From NCBI RefSeq assembly GCF_000829695.1, contig NZ_BBNN01000027.1, positions 203,255 through 267,254 of the forward strand: DNA of 64,000 nt, given 5' to 3'. The translations under genes were made by a program, and so were the position numbers. Numbering within the stretch: position 1 is the stretch's first letter; each line of letters begins with the position of its first letter. This stretch comes from Streptomyces sp. NBRC 110035. Its GTDB lineage: Bacteria; Actinomycetota; Actinomycetes; Streptomycetales; Streptomycetaceae. This document shows, piece by piece, positions 26,735-37,100 of this stretch. The notes beneath the pieces are model-generated. The model did no database searches and was not told the DNA's origin. It saw only the letters and a list, made by a program, of their open reading frames with translations.

Positions 26735-28022
26735 TCATGTGATGCCGTAGAGGCTGAGGACGAGGGTGCGTTCGGTGTGGGCTCGGCGTCCGGCGGCGGT
26801 GTTGACGTACCCGGCAAGCTTGAGCGCGTCGCGGATCAGGTCGCGGAGGGCGGCGAGGACCGAGGGCGTGTTGTGGGTCCTGACCTGGGACTTGTCCTCG
26901 TTGAAGGTCACATCCCGGCACCAGTGGACGGTGTTCTCCACCGTCCAGTGCCCGCGAGCCCAGGACGCGATCTCGGCGGCACTCGCCTCTTCGGCGGGCA
27001 GGTCGGTGATGGCGTAGACGGTCTCGCTGGACCACTTCTTCGCCCCTGTAGAGACGGCGTCGGCGCTGGATGCGCAGGACCTGGGCCGCGTGGGGGAAGA
27101 GCAGGCCGTCGACGGTGACGGCCTGGACGAGACGCTGTTCGTGGCGGCCGTGGCCGCGGGCGTCGTCGCGGTGGATGACGGGGATCTCCTTCCAGGGCAG
27201 GGAGTGGAGTTGACGGGCTTGGCCGCGCTGGTTGTTCTTGATGGTCAGCAGGTAGTGGGCGCCGCGTTCGTGCAGGCAGGTGGCGTGGTCGCGTGGGGCG
27301 TGGAGGGCATCGGCGGTCACGACCGCCCCCTGGAGGTCGGCGTCGTCGATCTGGTCGAGGAGGGGTTGGAACTCGGGGATTTCGTTGGTCTTCGCGCCGA
27401 TCTCGCGGGAGGCGAGGGTGATGCCGTCGCCGTGCCGGACGGCGGAGAGCACGAAGACCCGGCTGCCGTCCGGGCGCCTCGCGCCGCGCGGGCACTTGCC
27501 GTCCACCGCGATCGCCCGGCGCCGGGAGCGCACCGGTTCGGCGCGGGCGGCCGCCCGGTGGGCGCGGCGCTGTTCGCGTTCGATGCCGCCGTCGGGCATG
27601 AGCGGCTCGGGAGAGTGGGACAGCAGGGGCCGCAGGTGGTCGTAGCCGGCCGCGCTGATCTCACCGGGATCGAGCCGCCCCAGAACGGTGCGCAAGGTCT
27701 TCTCGCTCGGGATCCGGTAGCGGCCGCGCAACGGATGGTAGGGCAGACCGAAAGCGGCCAGTTCCTCCGGCGTCGCACGTCGGCACCACTCCGCCGCCGC
27801 GGTGATGGAGTCATGGCCCGCCGGGGTCATCGCACAGACCACCAGGGCCAGCAGCGAGGAGACCCGGCAGCGCACCCCGCACGCCCCGCGAGGATCGGTG
27901 ACCGACTCGAACTCGGCAACCGGGCCGCGGACTTGGCCTCGCGCAGCATCCGAGCCGAGGGCCTCCAGGCGGGGCGCCGGAGAGACGGGAACGACGGCAG
28001 GGGATGATGGAGGAACGAACAC
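26735..28022 (-). pseudogene. ISAs1-type transposase, frameshifted
   Basis: The N-terminal three quarters contains the family pattern: VTDPRGACGVRCRVSSLLAL, a first Asp in AIAVDGKC, a second in VVTADALHA followed by YLLTIKNNQ. Near 27042 the frame is broken: an expected GAKKW-type segment lacks two bases, and the true C-terminus, with the GHWTVENTVHW helix and a LYGIT end, continues in another frame to 26735. ISAs1 transposases are normally one reading frame, so the element is probably inactive unless supplied in trans. Confidence 0.85.
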
Positions 28023-28106
28023 GGCACCTTCGTGGATCTTGCAGCGTAGAGAACTCCATGATCCACAGGTGCCGTGTTCATCTGCTTCCGGGGCCCGCCA
28101 GCATGA

Positions 28107-29303
28107 TCAACCGGCCCAGGCCGGGGCGATCCGGGCAAACGCCGGGGCCCTGGCCTCCAGGATGGGGAGCACGGTCTCCGCCCCCCAGCTGCTGTTGTAG
28201 TTGACGGTGATCTGGTGGCCGCCGTCCTGGGTGGTGGCGGCCAGGGTGATCCACCCCGGCATGCCCCCGTCGTGGTACCAGAACGGGACGCCGCAGCTCG
28301 TCGTGAACCGTTCGATGCCGAGCCCGTAGGCCGACCCGGGGAAGTCGGGGTTGTCGACTGTGGTCAGCATCGCCTTCAGCTGACGCGGCGGCAGCAGCTT
28401 GCCGCCCACCAGGGCCCGGTAGAACCGGTTCAGGTCACCGGCACTGGAGATGATGTCGCCGTCACCCCAGCCCTGGGATCCGTTCATCTCGGTGACGTCG
28501 TCGACCCGGTCGGGCTCCGCGGGGAAGAGCCGGGCGTAGCCGCGGCTGCTGGGCCGGGGCAGGCCCGCGTCCTCGCCGGGGTGGGACGTCGCCTTGAGCC
28601 CCAGCGGTTCGATGATCCGCTCGCGCACCTCGTCCTCGTACGGCCCGCCCGCGACCTTCTCGACGATCAGCGCGGCCAGGATGTCGTTGGTGTGGGAGAA
28701 CCAGTGCCGCGCGCCGGGCTGGAACGGCGGCTCATGGGAGAGAGCGACCCTCAGACGCTGCTCGGGCGTCACGGTGTCGTAGCGGTGCCGCAGGAATCCC
28801 TCACCCGTGATGTAGGTCGCGACGTACCTCTCGTCGGCGAGGTAGTCGAACAGGCCGCTGGTGTGGTTGAGGAGCTGCCGCACGGTGATGCGGCGGCCGT
28901 CGTTGCCGTTCCCCCGCACCACCCCGGGCAGGTGGCGCTCGACGGTGTCGTCGAGTCGGAGCCGCTGCTCCGCCTCCATCTGCAGCAGGACGGTCGCCAC
29001 GAACGTGTTGGTGATGGTGCCCACACGGAACCGGTCGTGCTTGCCGCGCGGTGCGCCCGTCCTCAGGTCACCGACGCCGGCCGTCGAGGACCACACGCCG
29101 TCGGCGTCCCGCGCCTGGGCGGTGACGCCGGGGACACCGGCTGCCACGGCCGCGCTCAGCGCCCGCTGCGTGGCCGTGTGACCAGCCGCCGCGGCACGGG
29201 TGTCCTGCGACGCCCGGGCGGGAGCAGTGAAGGCGGTGGCCACCAGCACGGTGGCCGCCGCCAGAGCGACCGTGCCGGCCTTGAGGCGCTTGCGAATCGT
29301 CAT
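28107..29303 (-). CDS. Beta-lactamase-fold serine-hydrolase-like secreted protein, catalytic motifs altered
   Basis: This 398-residue protein has a signal peptide ending APARA and the fold of class C beta-lactamase/D-Ala-D-Ala carboxypeptidases (RITVRQLLNHTSGLFDYL, PGARHWFSHTNDILAAL, WYHDGGMPGW). The first catalytic motif, normally S-x-x-K in a GSVTKTF context, is GTITNTF, so Ser and Lys are replaced by Thr and Asn. The second, normally Y-S-N, is F-S-H. The third (HDG) is kept. It is therefore probably not a normal serine hydrolase. Its last ~15 codons lie within the right end of the insertion sequence, so the native C-terminus has been lost. It could be a decaying gene or a non-enzymatic binding protein. 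Confidence 0.82.
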   Translation of the reverse strand: MTIRKRLKAGTVALAAATVLVATAFTAPARASQDTRAAAAGHTATQRALSAAVAAGVPGVTAQARDADGVWSSTAGVGDLRTGAPRGKHDRFRVGTITNTFVATVLLQMEAEQRLRLDDTVERHLPGVVRGNGNDGRRITVRQLLNHTSGLFDYLADERYVATYITGEGFLRHRYDTVTPEQRLRVALSHEPPFQPGARHWFSHTNDILAALIVEKVAGGPYEDEVRERIIEPLGLKATSHPGEDAGLPRPSSRGYARLFPAEPDRVDDVTEMNGSQGWGDGDIISSAGDLNRFYRALVGGKLLPPRQLKAMLTTVDNPDFPGSAYGLGIERFTTSCGVPFWYHDGGMPGWITLAATTQDGGHQITVNYNSSWGAETVLPILEARAPAFARIAPAWAG

Positions 29304-29942
29304 GCGTGCTCCTGGAGTCGTTCGTCATCGGCTGTGCGGTCCGCTGCTCGACGGCGCCCGCGGGTGGCCGGGCGGGTGGGGGGACCGGGCGGCGTGCTCG
29401 GGCCTCGGGCGGCTTCGGCGGCACCGGATCCCGGTGCGTCCACGGCACCGCCCGGCCCGCGTCCGCCGTCCCGCCGGGTGCGCGGCAGGACACTCACGAA
29501 GACGCGCGCTCGGAAGGCGGTGGGGCCCTGGGCGATGCCGCGCACGGACGCATGCCCGGCCGGCCGTCGGCGCCCACCGGGTGTGTTCGACCGTGGGCGC
29601 GGGTCCGGGACGTGCGGTTGCCGGACCGCCGGCAGCGGAGGGACGACACCGGATGCGGCCGACCGGCGTGTCCGCCCCCGGTGAGCGGCACCAATAGAGC
29701 ACACCCCGCCTCGCACCGGCAACGGAACCGGGTTCGTCCGGCCGCCGCGGCCTCGTCCCGCCGACGGGACACGGGACGAGGCGGGAACCGGGCCCATGGA
29801 CGAGCAGCGACAGACGGCAAGAACGTCCGGCAGCGGCGCGCCCCGTGTGGCCCGGCGTTGTCTTGACCGTCTGATCCGCCTTCCGTGACGGTGGTGGTGC
29901 TCCGCGGACGTCGGAGGGAGCGCGAGCGGCAGGAGGAGACGG
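29304..29942. promoter_or_regulatory. Divergent intergenic region with nested palindromes
   Basis: The 639-base gap between two divergent genes contains CCTCGTCCC...GGGACGAGG (29751-29781), within which lies GTCCCGCCGACGGGAC (29755-29770). The inner element differs at one base from the palindrome upstream of the MbtH remnant. An AGGAGG ribosome site for the next gene lies at 29929. Otherwise no gene is seen. Confidence 0.5.
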
Positions 29943-31499
29943 GTGGGGCACAAGGGCAGGGACACCGACGTGGTGATCGCGGGCGCCGGGCCGACGGGTC
30001 TGATGCTCGCCTGCGAACTGCGACTGGCAGGCGTCGACGTGACGGTGGTGGACCGGCTCGCGCGGCGCACGGGGGAGTCCCGGGCCGGCGGGATGCACTG
30101 CCGCACGCTGGAAGTGCTGGACCAGCGAGGGGTCCTGGACCGTTTCCTGGCAGCCGGTGAACTGACGCCGGTCGGTCATTTCTCGGGACTCATGCTGGAC
30201 TTCGACAGGCTGGAATCCCGGCATCCGTATCCGCTGATGATCCTTCAGTCAGCGGTCGAGCGACTGCTGGAAGAGTGGGCCACCGACCTCGGCGTACGGG
30301 TGCGCTGGTCGGCCGAGCTGGTCGAAGCACACCAGGACGAGGACGGGGTGACCGTCGGTCTGCGCATGTTGGAGGCGGCCTTTGCACCGCTGCGCGCCCG
30401 CTATCTGGTGGGCTGCGACGGCGGCCGCAGCACGGTGCGCAAACTGGCGGACATCGCCTTCCCCGGCACTCCGGCGACGATGACCGCGATGATCGGCGAC
30501 GTCGAACTCCCCGACCTGCCCGAGGAGTACGTCTGGGCGAGGCGCTGTGCGACCGGCGAGTACTCGGCGATCCCCTTCGAGCCGGGCTGGTACCGGGTGA
30601 TCACGTCCGACTACGACCGTGTCGCGGACCGCGACGAACCCGCCACGTTCGAGCAGCTCCGACAGTCGCTGATCACGCTGGCGGGCACCGACTACGGGAT
30701 GCGCAACCCGCGGTGGATCTCCCGGTTCGGGGACGCCGCGCGGCAGGCCGCCCGCTACCGGGCGGGCCGGGTCCTGCTCGCGGGCGACGCGGCCCACATC
30801 CACTTCCCGGCCGGCGGGCAGGGCCTGAACACCGGAGTGCAGGACGCGGTCAACCTGGGCTGGAAACTCGCCTCGGTGGTGCACGGCCGCGCACCGCAGA
30901 GCCTGCTCGACACCTACCACGCCGAACGCCATCCCGTGGGGGAGCGGGTCCTGCAGAACACCCGGGCGCAGGCAGCCCTGACCCGCCCGGGCGCCCAGAC
31001 CGACGCACTGCGCGAGGTGTTCGCCTCACTGCTGGTCCACGACGACGTCAACCGGCGGCTGCGTGACATGCTCACCGCCATGGACATCCGGTATCCAGTC
31101 GGGGGCCGTCACCCGCTGGCGGGCCGCCGGGTGCCGGACGCCGGCCTGAAGACGCCCGAGGGTGCCGCACGTGTCTACGAGCTGCTGCACGCCGCCCGCC
31201 CGGTCCTGCTCGACCTGCGAGGAAACGCCGACCTGGGCACGGCCGCCCGGGACTGGGCCGACCGCGTCGACGTCGTCGAGGCGCGGTGCGAGGACGCGTA
31301 CTGGGCCGTCCCGTCCCACGACGACATCCCGGCTCCCGGCGCCCTGCTCATCCGCCCCGACGGTCATGTGGCCTGGGCGGCCGGGCCGGACAGTGTCCCC
31401 GACACCGCCGCGCTCCGGACCGCTCTCACCACCTGGTTCGGCCCACCCCGACCCGGTCCCCAGAGGGCGACGGCGATCCCAGGCCCGGGGGGCAGCTGA
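29943..31499 (+). CDS. FAD-dependent aromatic-ring monooxygenase
   Basis: This 518-residue group A flavoprotein hydroxylase of the PheA/TfdB/rifampicin-monooxygenase type has a dinucleotide fold VVIAGAGPTGLMLACEL at residue ~9, YLVGCDGGRSTVRK (DG motif), and RVLLAGDAAHIHFPAGGQGLN (GD motif, FAD ribityl binding). The C-terminal ~120 residues form the thioredoxin-like tail. It starts at a GTG eight bases after AGGAGG. Such enzymes tailor polyketides or inactivate antibiotics. It may have belonged to the same damaged biosynthetic cluster as the MbtH remnant; that is inference. Confidence 0.88.
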   Translation: MGHKGRDTDVVIAGAGPTGLMLACELRLAGVDVTVVDRLARRTGESRAGGMHCRTLEVLDQRGVLDRFLAAGELTPVGHFSGLMLDFDRLESRHPYPLMILQSAVERLLEEWATDLGVRVRWSAELVEAHQDEDGVTVGLRMLEAAFAPLRARYLVGCDGGRSTVRKLADIAFPGTPATMTAMIGDVELPDLPEEYVWARRCATGEYSAIPFEPGWYRVITSDYDRVADRDEPATFEQLRQSLITLAGTDYGMRNPRWISRFGDAARQAARYRAGRVLLAGDAAHIHFPAGGQGLNTGVQDAVNLGWKLASVVHGRAPQSLLDTYHAERHPVGERVLQNTRAQAALTRPGAQTDALREVFASLLVHDDVNRRLRDMLTAMDIRYPVGGRHPLAGRRVPDAGLKTPEGAARVYELLHAARPVLLDLRGNADLGTAARDWADRVDVVEARCEDAYWAVPSHDDIPAPGALLIRPDGHVAWAAGPDSVPDTAALRTALTTWFGPPRPGPQRATAIPGPGGS

Positions 31500-31888
31500 C
31501 GGAACACACGAGTCGTCGTACCCTCCGCACACCACCCAGTACAAAACTTGCTGACGCTCGGAGGGGGTGTCGGGGTACGGAGTGGCGGCTGGCCTGGGAC
31601 CGCCCTCGGTGCGCCAGAGCGGCAGTCGCTCGGGCAAGGCATCGCCAGCCGTGGGGCCCAGCTCACCGCCCATCGACGCCGAGCGGTTGTACGTCATGAC
31701 GCTCGTTTGACGCTCTGGTCTCCCGCAGGCGGAACAGCGAACCGAGAAAAGGCATCTGACCTGGACTTTTCCGAGAACCGCTCAGGCCGACATCTTTCCG
31801 ATGACGCACCACGTGGAGTGCGTCGCGGTTCTTGGGCCGGTGGCAAAGGGGCGCTGACCTGGCCGGGGCCCATGACGATGCCTCACTC
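31500..31888. other. Intergenic stretch, no gene seen
   Basis: This is a 389-base gap between convergent genes, with somewhat lower GC toward 31690-31810. No reading frame matches a known family and no convincing terminator was found by eye. Confidence 0.45.
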
Positions 31889-34162
31889 TCAGGACGGCGA
31901 CGCCGACGGGGCGACCCACGAGTCGTCGAGGAACGGGCTGGGCTTTCCGTGCCAGAAGACGTCCACGCTGTCGCGGGCCCGTGTTGCTGCCACGAACAGC
32001 AGGGACCGGGCGCGCTGGATCTCGTGCCGGTAGCGGACAGGGTCCCTGTCGCGCAGGCTGTTGACGGCCTCGCGCGGCACGAGTCCGTACGCCACGCCCG
32101 CGATGACCATGCGCTGGTACTCCAGCCCTTTGAACCGGAACATCGTGCCGATGTGTACGCCGGTGGAGCCGTTCGGGCCGTCGGAGCGGATCTCCACCGA
32201 GTCGATGCCGCGCAGCTTGAGCGTGTAGGCCATCTCGGCCGCCATCTGGTTCGTCGGCACGCAGATCGCGATCTGCTCGTGCGGAACGGCCATGTCCGTG
32301 TCGGTGTCCCACTCCTCGATGAGCGCGGCCACGCCTTCCCGCTCGGAAGCCCAGTCCGGGAACGCGTGTCCGACGGGAAGCCCTCCGCTGAGCACTGACC
32401 GATAGCCGGCGAGTGTTTCCTCGCTGCCGTCGAGGTCGTCGTACGTGGTGTCGCCCAGCACTCCGAGGGCGGAGCGCAGGATCTGCCGCGTCGTGCGGTA
32501 ACTGAGGCTCAGCTTCGAGGACCGGCCCCGGATGTTGACGCCGAGGCTGCCCAGCGTCACCTGGTTCTTGTAGATGCGCTGGTGGGTGTCGCCGACCAGG
32601 AACAGGTCGTCGGCGCCGCGAGGGACCATCGCACGCAGCATCTTCCAGTGGGCGGGGCGCAGATCCTGCGCCTCGTCCACCACGATGTGCCGGTACCGGT
32701 GGCGCACCCAGCCTCCTGAGCCGTCCTGGAGGTGGATGTTGTCAAGGCCGCCCGCTTCCTCCCGCTGTCGGGCGATGTTCTGGATGCGCTGTTCGCGGCC
32801 GATCTCCAACCGTGCGGCACGCTCCGCCACCTGGTCCCAGGTCTGCCGCCCGAGCCGGTCCAGCCGCTGGGTGAAGCGCTCGGCGAGCTGCCAGATCTCG
32901 GCCCGCTCGGCGCGGCCGATGTTCCTGCCGCGTCCGGCGCGCCGGGCCCTGAAGTAGTCGGTGCGGGTGCCGACGGCCTGGCCGAGGATGACCTGCGTCC
33001 ACTCGTCGTGCAGGAACTCCGCGTCCCAGCCGCCCTCTCCCAACTCGTCCAGCAGCCCGCGCCATTCGCGTACGGCCTGGCTGTCGTCGATGGTCTGCTT
33101 GCCGCTGCCCGGTTCTGCCTCACGGACGATGCGCAGGGCCAGCTGGTCCACGTGGCTCACCTCGACCCGGCTCAGCAGTTCCTCGCCCCCCAGCTCCAGG
33201 AGCCGAGCGCGCAGGTCGGCGGCCAGGTTCTTGTTGTACGTGGTCAGCAGGACGGGCTTGTCCCGGCCCGGGGGAAGCTGCCGTACGAGATGCCGTACGC
33301 GATGCAGGGCGACGATGGTCTTGCCGGTGCCGGGGCCGCCGCCCACCCGGGCGGGGCCGTTGCAGCGCCGTTCGACCAGTCGGGCCTGGGTGGGGTGGAG
33401 GAAGACCTTCCAGCGGCCGAAGTCGCCGCTCTCCAGTGCCTCCTTGAGGGCATCGTCGGTGGTGGTGACGACCGTCGCCGGCCGCTGTGCCGCGGCTTCG
33501 AAGTCGTCCGGATCGACCGGTTCGGTGGCGGCCGCCGGCCGGGTCACCTGGTCGAGGACGTCCTCGTACGACGCTCCGTCGAACAGAGCGAGGAGCACTT
33601 CCCCGGTGAGCTGCGGCGCGTACTCGACGAGCCCCAGCAACTGGTCCTCGGTGGCGAGGGTACGGATGACGGGCAGCAGGGAGTCGGCGACACCGAGGTC
33701 CGACAGTTGCTCGTCGGACCAGTCGGCGAACAGGGGCCGGGTCTGTGCGGGCTGCGCCGGCGCGGACGGCTCGGTGGTCACCGGGGCTGGTGCGGGCGGG
33801 GCGGGGAGGCGGCGCAGGACACTGTCCTCGACCACCTCCAGGTCCACGTACTCGATGCCGCCGGTGACCTGGTTGACGCCGTACGACAGCCGGTTGTAGA
33901 CGTCCTTGCGGTGCTTGACGGAGACGATCAGCCAGTCGTCTTCGGCGAGCCGCAGCAGCAGCGCCCGGTACTCGTCGTTGACGCGCGCCGACCAGAGCCT
34001 GCTGTCCCCCTTGAGCTGCTGCAGTTTGAGCCCGGTGGTGTGGGGGTTGCTCCGGAACTTGTGCTGGAAGTCGAAGAACGCGCCCTTGACCGTGCGGGGG
34101 AGCTTGAGGATCTCCTTGTCCGCCTTGTCGAGCAGGCGCAGTGTGACGCCCGAGGTGTTCAT
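31889..34162 (-). CDS. UvrD/Rep-type SF1 helicase with N-terminal RelE-like domain
   Basis: This protein has 757 residues. The first ~90 resemble the RelE/YafQ toxin fold (KLPRTVKGAFFDFQHKF, LKGDSRLWSARVNDEYRALL). After a linker comes a UvrD-like core: Walker A GGGPGTGKTIVAL near residue 275, VVDEAQDLRP near 495, GDTHQRIYKN, LSYRTTRQIL, FRFKGLEYQRMVI and VAATRARDSVDVF. The ATG at 34162 overlaps the stop of the giant helicase gene by four bases, so the two are coupled. SF1 helicases with RelE-like heads are common in actinobacteria without assigned function. Role in DNA processing or defence is inferred from the neighbourhood. Confidence 0.85.
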   Translation of the reverse strand: MNTSGVTLRLLDKADKEILKLPRTVKGAFFDFQHKFRSNPHTTGLKLQQLKGDSRLWSARVNDEYRALLLRLAEDDWLIVSVKHRKDVYNRLSYGVNQVTGGIEYVDLEVVEDSVLRRLPAPPAPAPVTTEPSAPAQPAQTRPLFADWSDEQLSDLGVADSLLPVIRTLATEDQLLGLVEYAPQLTGEVLLALFDGASYEDVLDQVTRPAAATEPVDPDDFEAAAQRPATVVTTTDDALKEALESGDFGRWKVFLHPTQARLVERRCNGPARVGGGPGTGKTIVALHRVRHLVRQLPPGRDKPVLLTTYNKNLAADLRARLLELGGEELLSRVEVSHVDQLALRIVREAEPGSGKQTIDDSQAVREWRGLLDELGEGGWDAEFLHDEWTQVILGQAVGTRTDYFRARRAGRGRNIGRAERAEIWQLAERFTQRLDRLGRQTWDQVAERAARLEIGREQRIQNIARQREEAGGLDNIHLQDGSGGWVRHRYRHIVVDEAQDLRPAHWKMLRAMVPRGADDLFLVGDTHQRIYKNQVTLGSLGVNIRGRSSKLSLSYRTTRQILRSALGVLGDTTYDDLDGSEETLAGYRSVLSGGLPVGHAFPDWASEREGVAALIEEWDTDTDMAVPHEQIAICVPTNQMAAEMAYTLKLRGIDSVEIRSDGPNGSTGVHIGTMFRFKGLEYQRMVIAGVAYGLVPREAVNSLRDRDPVRYRHEIQRARSLLFVAATRARDSVDVFWHGKPSPFLDDSWVAPSASPS

Positions 34163-37100
34163 CGCTTCGGCTCCCCGTCCCTGATGGTGTCGCTGTCGTG
34201 CCGTCGTTCCGTGAGCCGGGCGATCATCGTCGCCGGGGCCCATTCGGCCGCGGTGCGGACCGTCCAGCCTGCCGCCGAGAACACCTTGTCCCGGTCCTGG
34301 GCCTCGTAGTCGGGCTCGTCGCCGTCCGTGCGAGGGGCGAGGACCACTCCGATCCGGGCCGTGGGCCATGCCAGTTCGGCCTGCCAGCCGTGGCCGTCCA
34401 GCTCGTAGCCGTCCTGAGGCGCGGGCACCGCGGCGTCGGCCAGTGCGCGGGCGAGATCCGTGAGCCCCGGCTCCTCCGGGTCGAGGTACTCGATGACCCG
34501 GTCCCAGCCGGGGTCGCGCCCCGGTGCTTCGCCGCCGTGTGCCTCGTCCACGGAGGCCCTCGGCGCGACCGTCTCACCACTGCCCACAGCAGGCACCGCG
34601 GGAACCGGGACGACCCCGACGGGCGCGAGCTCGTCCGCGGGCGAGAGCACCGGCGTACGCGTCGACGTCAGCCAGCCCTCCCCGCCGGTCAGGGTGAGAA
34701 CCTCGGGAGTGAAGCCGTCGAGCATGCTCGTTGTCAGCTGGGCGCTGTCCCCACCGCCGTGCTCCAGGAACTGCAGCACGTTGCTCCAGTACAGCCAGGC
34801 ACGCCAGCGTCGCTTGTGGGCCGGCTCGTCGGCGAGGGCCGCGTCACCGTCGTCCAGGACGGTGAGTCCCGTCCACACGGGAGGGGTGCGCCTGCCGTCC
34901 GCGGCCAGCACCAGACGGCAACCCGACGCGTCGGGACCCGAGAGCAGGCGTACGGGTCCGGTGACCCCGGCGGACATGCCGCCGCGCAGCGCTGCCCCGA
35001 TCCCCTCGCCGATCCCCTCCCCGGTGAGCGCGGCGGCGCGGACCCCGTCCGCCCCGCTGAGCCCGGCGGCAGCCGCCTCCGTTCGCCGCCTCCAGCGCTC
35101 CGGGTCGGGAGAACGCAGATAGGCCAGCAGCAGCCGGGCCGGGTTGACCCATACCGTCTCGGCGAGTTCACCGGGCAGGCCCCGGCCCACGCGGTCGTAG
35201 TAGTCGCGGGCCCGCTGCTGTCCGGCCGCGCCGTACGGCTCCCACACGGGGGCGGCGGGGCGGGCTCCCGCGTACCCCGTGTCCTTGATCCGCTGACGCC
35301 ACTCCTTCACGTCGTGGTAGGTCAGCTGGAACACGCGAAGGCCGTCCGCCCGGAGCCGGGTGCGCTTCGTCGCGTCGTCCGCCAGCCGGTTGTGCTCGCG
35401 GGTGGCGTGGTACGCGTAGCCGTCGAGGTACAGGGCCACGCGCGGGCCGGGGGCGTCGAGCCGTTCGAGGAGTATGTCGGGCCGGGTGCCGTCCAGGGCT
35501 CGCTGCTGGGAGACGCGCCAGCTCACGGTGGCCCCGTCGGGCGCTGTGAGCCGCAGGTCGAGGGCGTACGTACCGGCGGAGGTCGTGTACGTGTCCGCCG
35601 CGGCCCTCGACTCGGCCAGTTTCGCCCAGTCCTGGAGGGTGTCGATGAAGAGGATCTCCAGGTCGCTCTCGGCCTGTCGTTGGAGCGGGATGTGACGGGT
35701 CGTCGCCACCGGCGAGGTGCGCCACCCCTCACCGTCGGCGCCCAGCAGCTCGTCCAGCATCTGGCGGACCTCGCCCCGGCTGACCTTGTCGTAGTCGGCG
35801 GCCGGTACGCGCCGCAGCAGGCACTGGTGGCAGCCGTCGAGCCCCTTCTCGCGGCATGCGCAACGCTCGATGACGTCCCGTGCCTTGAGCAGTACCTCCC
35901 GGAAGCCGTCGGCGGAGGACAGCCGGTGCAGGTAGCCCGTGCCGCCCGGCAGCCGGTCGTAGACGACGAGGAAGCGCCTCGGCCAGTCCGCGTCCAGGTC
36001 GCCCGCGTGGTCGGGCATGGTCGCCTCGGCGATGTCGATGTGGTCGGGGTCGCCGCCGTACCGAGCCGCGATTCCCACGAACAGGGCGGCGGTGAACGAC
36101 GCGAGCCGCTCCTTGACGCGTGCCACCGACGCGGGCAGCAGAATGCGCACGGCCTCGGTGGTCAGTTCGTGGGCGAGCAGCAGCGGTACGTCCTGGCCCC
36201 TGCCCCGCTGCTCACCCGCACCGGTGACGGGCTTTCGGGCACGGCGGCGCGGGCACCACAACTGATGGTGCTGGGCGGCCGGAGTGCTCGCCGCGACCGA
36301 CTCGGTGAGCGCGTGCTGCGGCGTGTCCACCACCGGCCGGCCGTCGGCCGTGGCGCCGCCGCACTCGGTGCAGACGTAGAACGGGTTGAGCCGTACGTCC
36401 TGGCCGGCGAGCGGTACCGTGCTGCTGCCGTCCTCGCGGTCGAGCCCGAGGTTCAGTGTCCGGATCGTGGCGTGGCGGGTGAAGTCCACGCCGAACACGG
36501 CGCTGTCGTGCCGCCAGGAACCGGGTGCCAGACGGTCGGGGTCGATGTCGACGGTGGTGAGGACCGCGTAGCGCCTGCGGTCCCGCTCGTCGTGGTCGTC
36601 GCGGACCCGGGCGTCGTCGCGTTTGTCGCGGGACAGGACCCGCCTGGGCCGCAGTACGCGCTGGACGCAGCCCGCATCGGCGATCTCCCGGCCGTGGCAG
36701 CGCGGGCACGGGGCGGTGTTGTGCTCGGCGTTCTGCTCCTCGGTGCGGACGTAGCCGCAGGCGGGGCAGAGCCGCCACACCGACCAGGCGCGGCGCTCGG
36801 GACTGCCGACGTCCAGGGCGCGCACCACGTGACGGTAGCCGTTGACGTAGAAGCTGTTCCCGGGGGCGAGTTCGGTCAGGGCCAGCTTGCGGGACCGCTC
36901 GTAGTCCCGCGTCTCACTGCGGTACGCCTTGCGGACGGCGCCCTGCTCGGCGGTGCCGGCCCCGGCGGTGTCGTCCTCCTCGCCCGGGGTCTCCGTCCAG
37001 TACAGCGTCGCCTCCAGCCGGGTGGTGGTGTCCGTCAGGCTGTAGTTGGGCAGCAGCCCCAGGTCCACCAGGGTGGCGTGGGCGCTGGACTGGCTCAGCT

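Larger units (their letters stand above)
26699..28152. mobile_element. ISAs1-family insertion sequence (~1454 bp)
   Basis: Nearly perfect 22-base terminal inverted repeats bound a single leftward transposase: left end at 26699-26720 (CAGGGCCCCGGC...), right end at 28131-28152. Subterminal similarity continues to TTGATCATG on both sides. The flanks do not share an obvious 8-10 base target duplication: the left flank ends ...CTGCGGCC and the right begins GCCTCCAG. With genes cut on both sides, this fits an insertion followed by an adjacent deletion, or recombination between two copies. Confidence 0.85.

Noticed and set aside
26699..28152. Target-site duplication around the insertion sequence
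   Set aside because: The 8-10 bases outside each inverted repeat (...CTGCGGCC and GCCTCCAG...) do not match.
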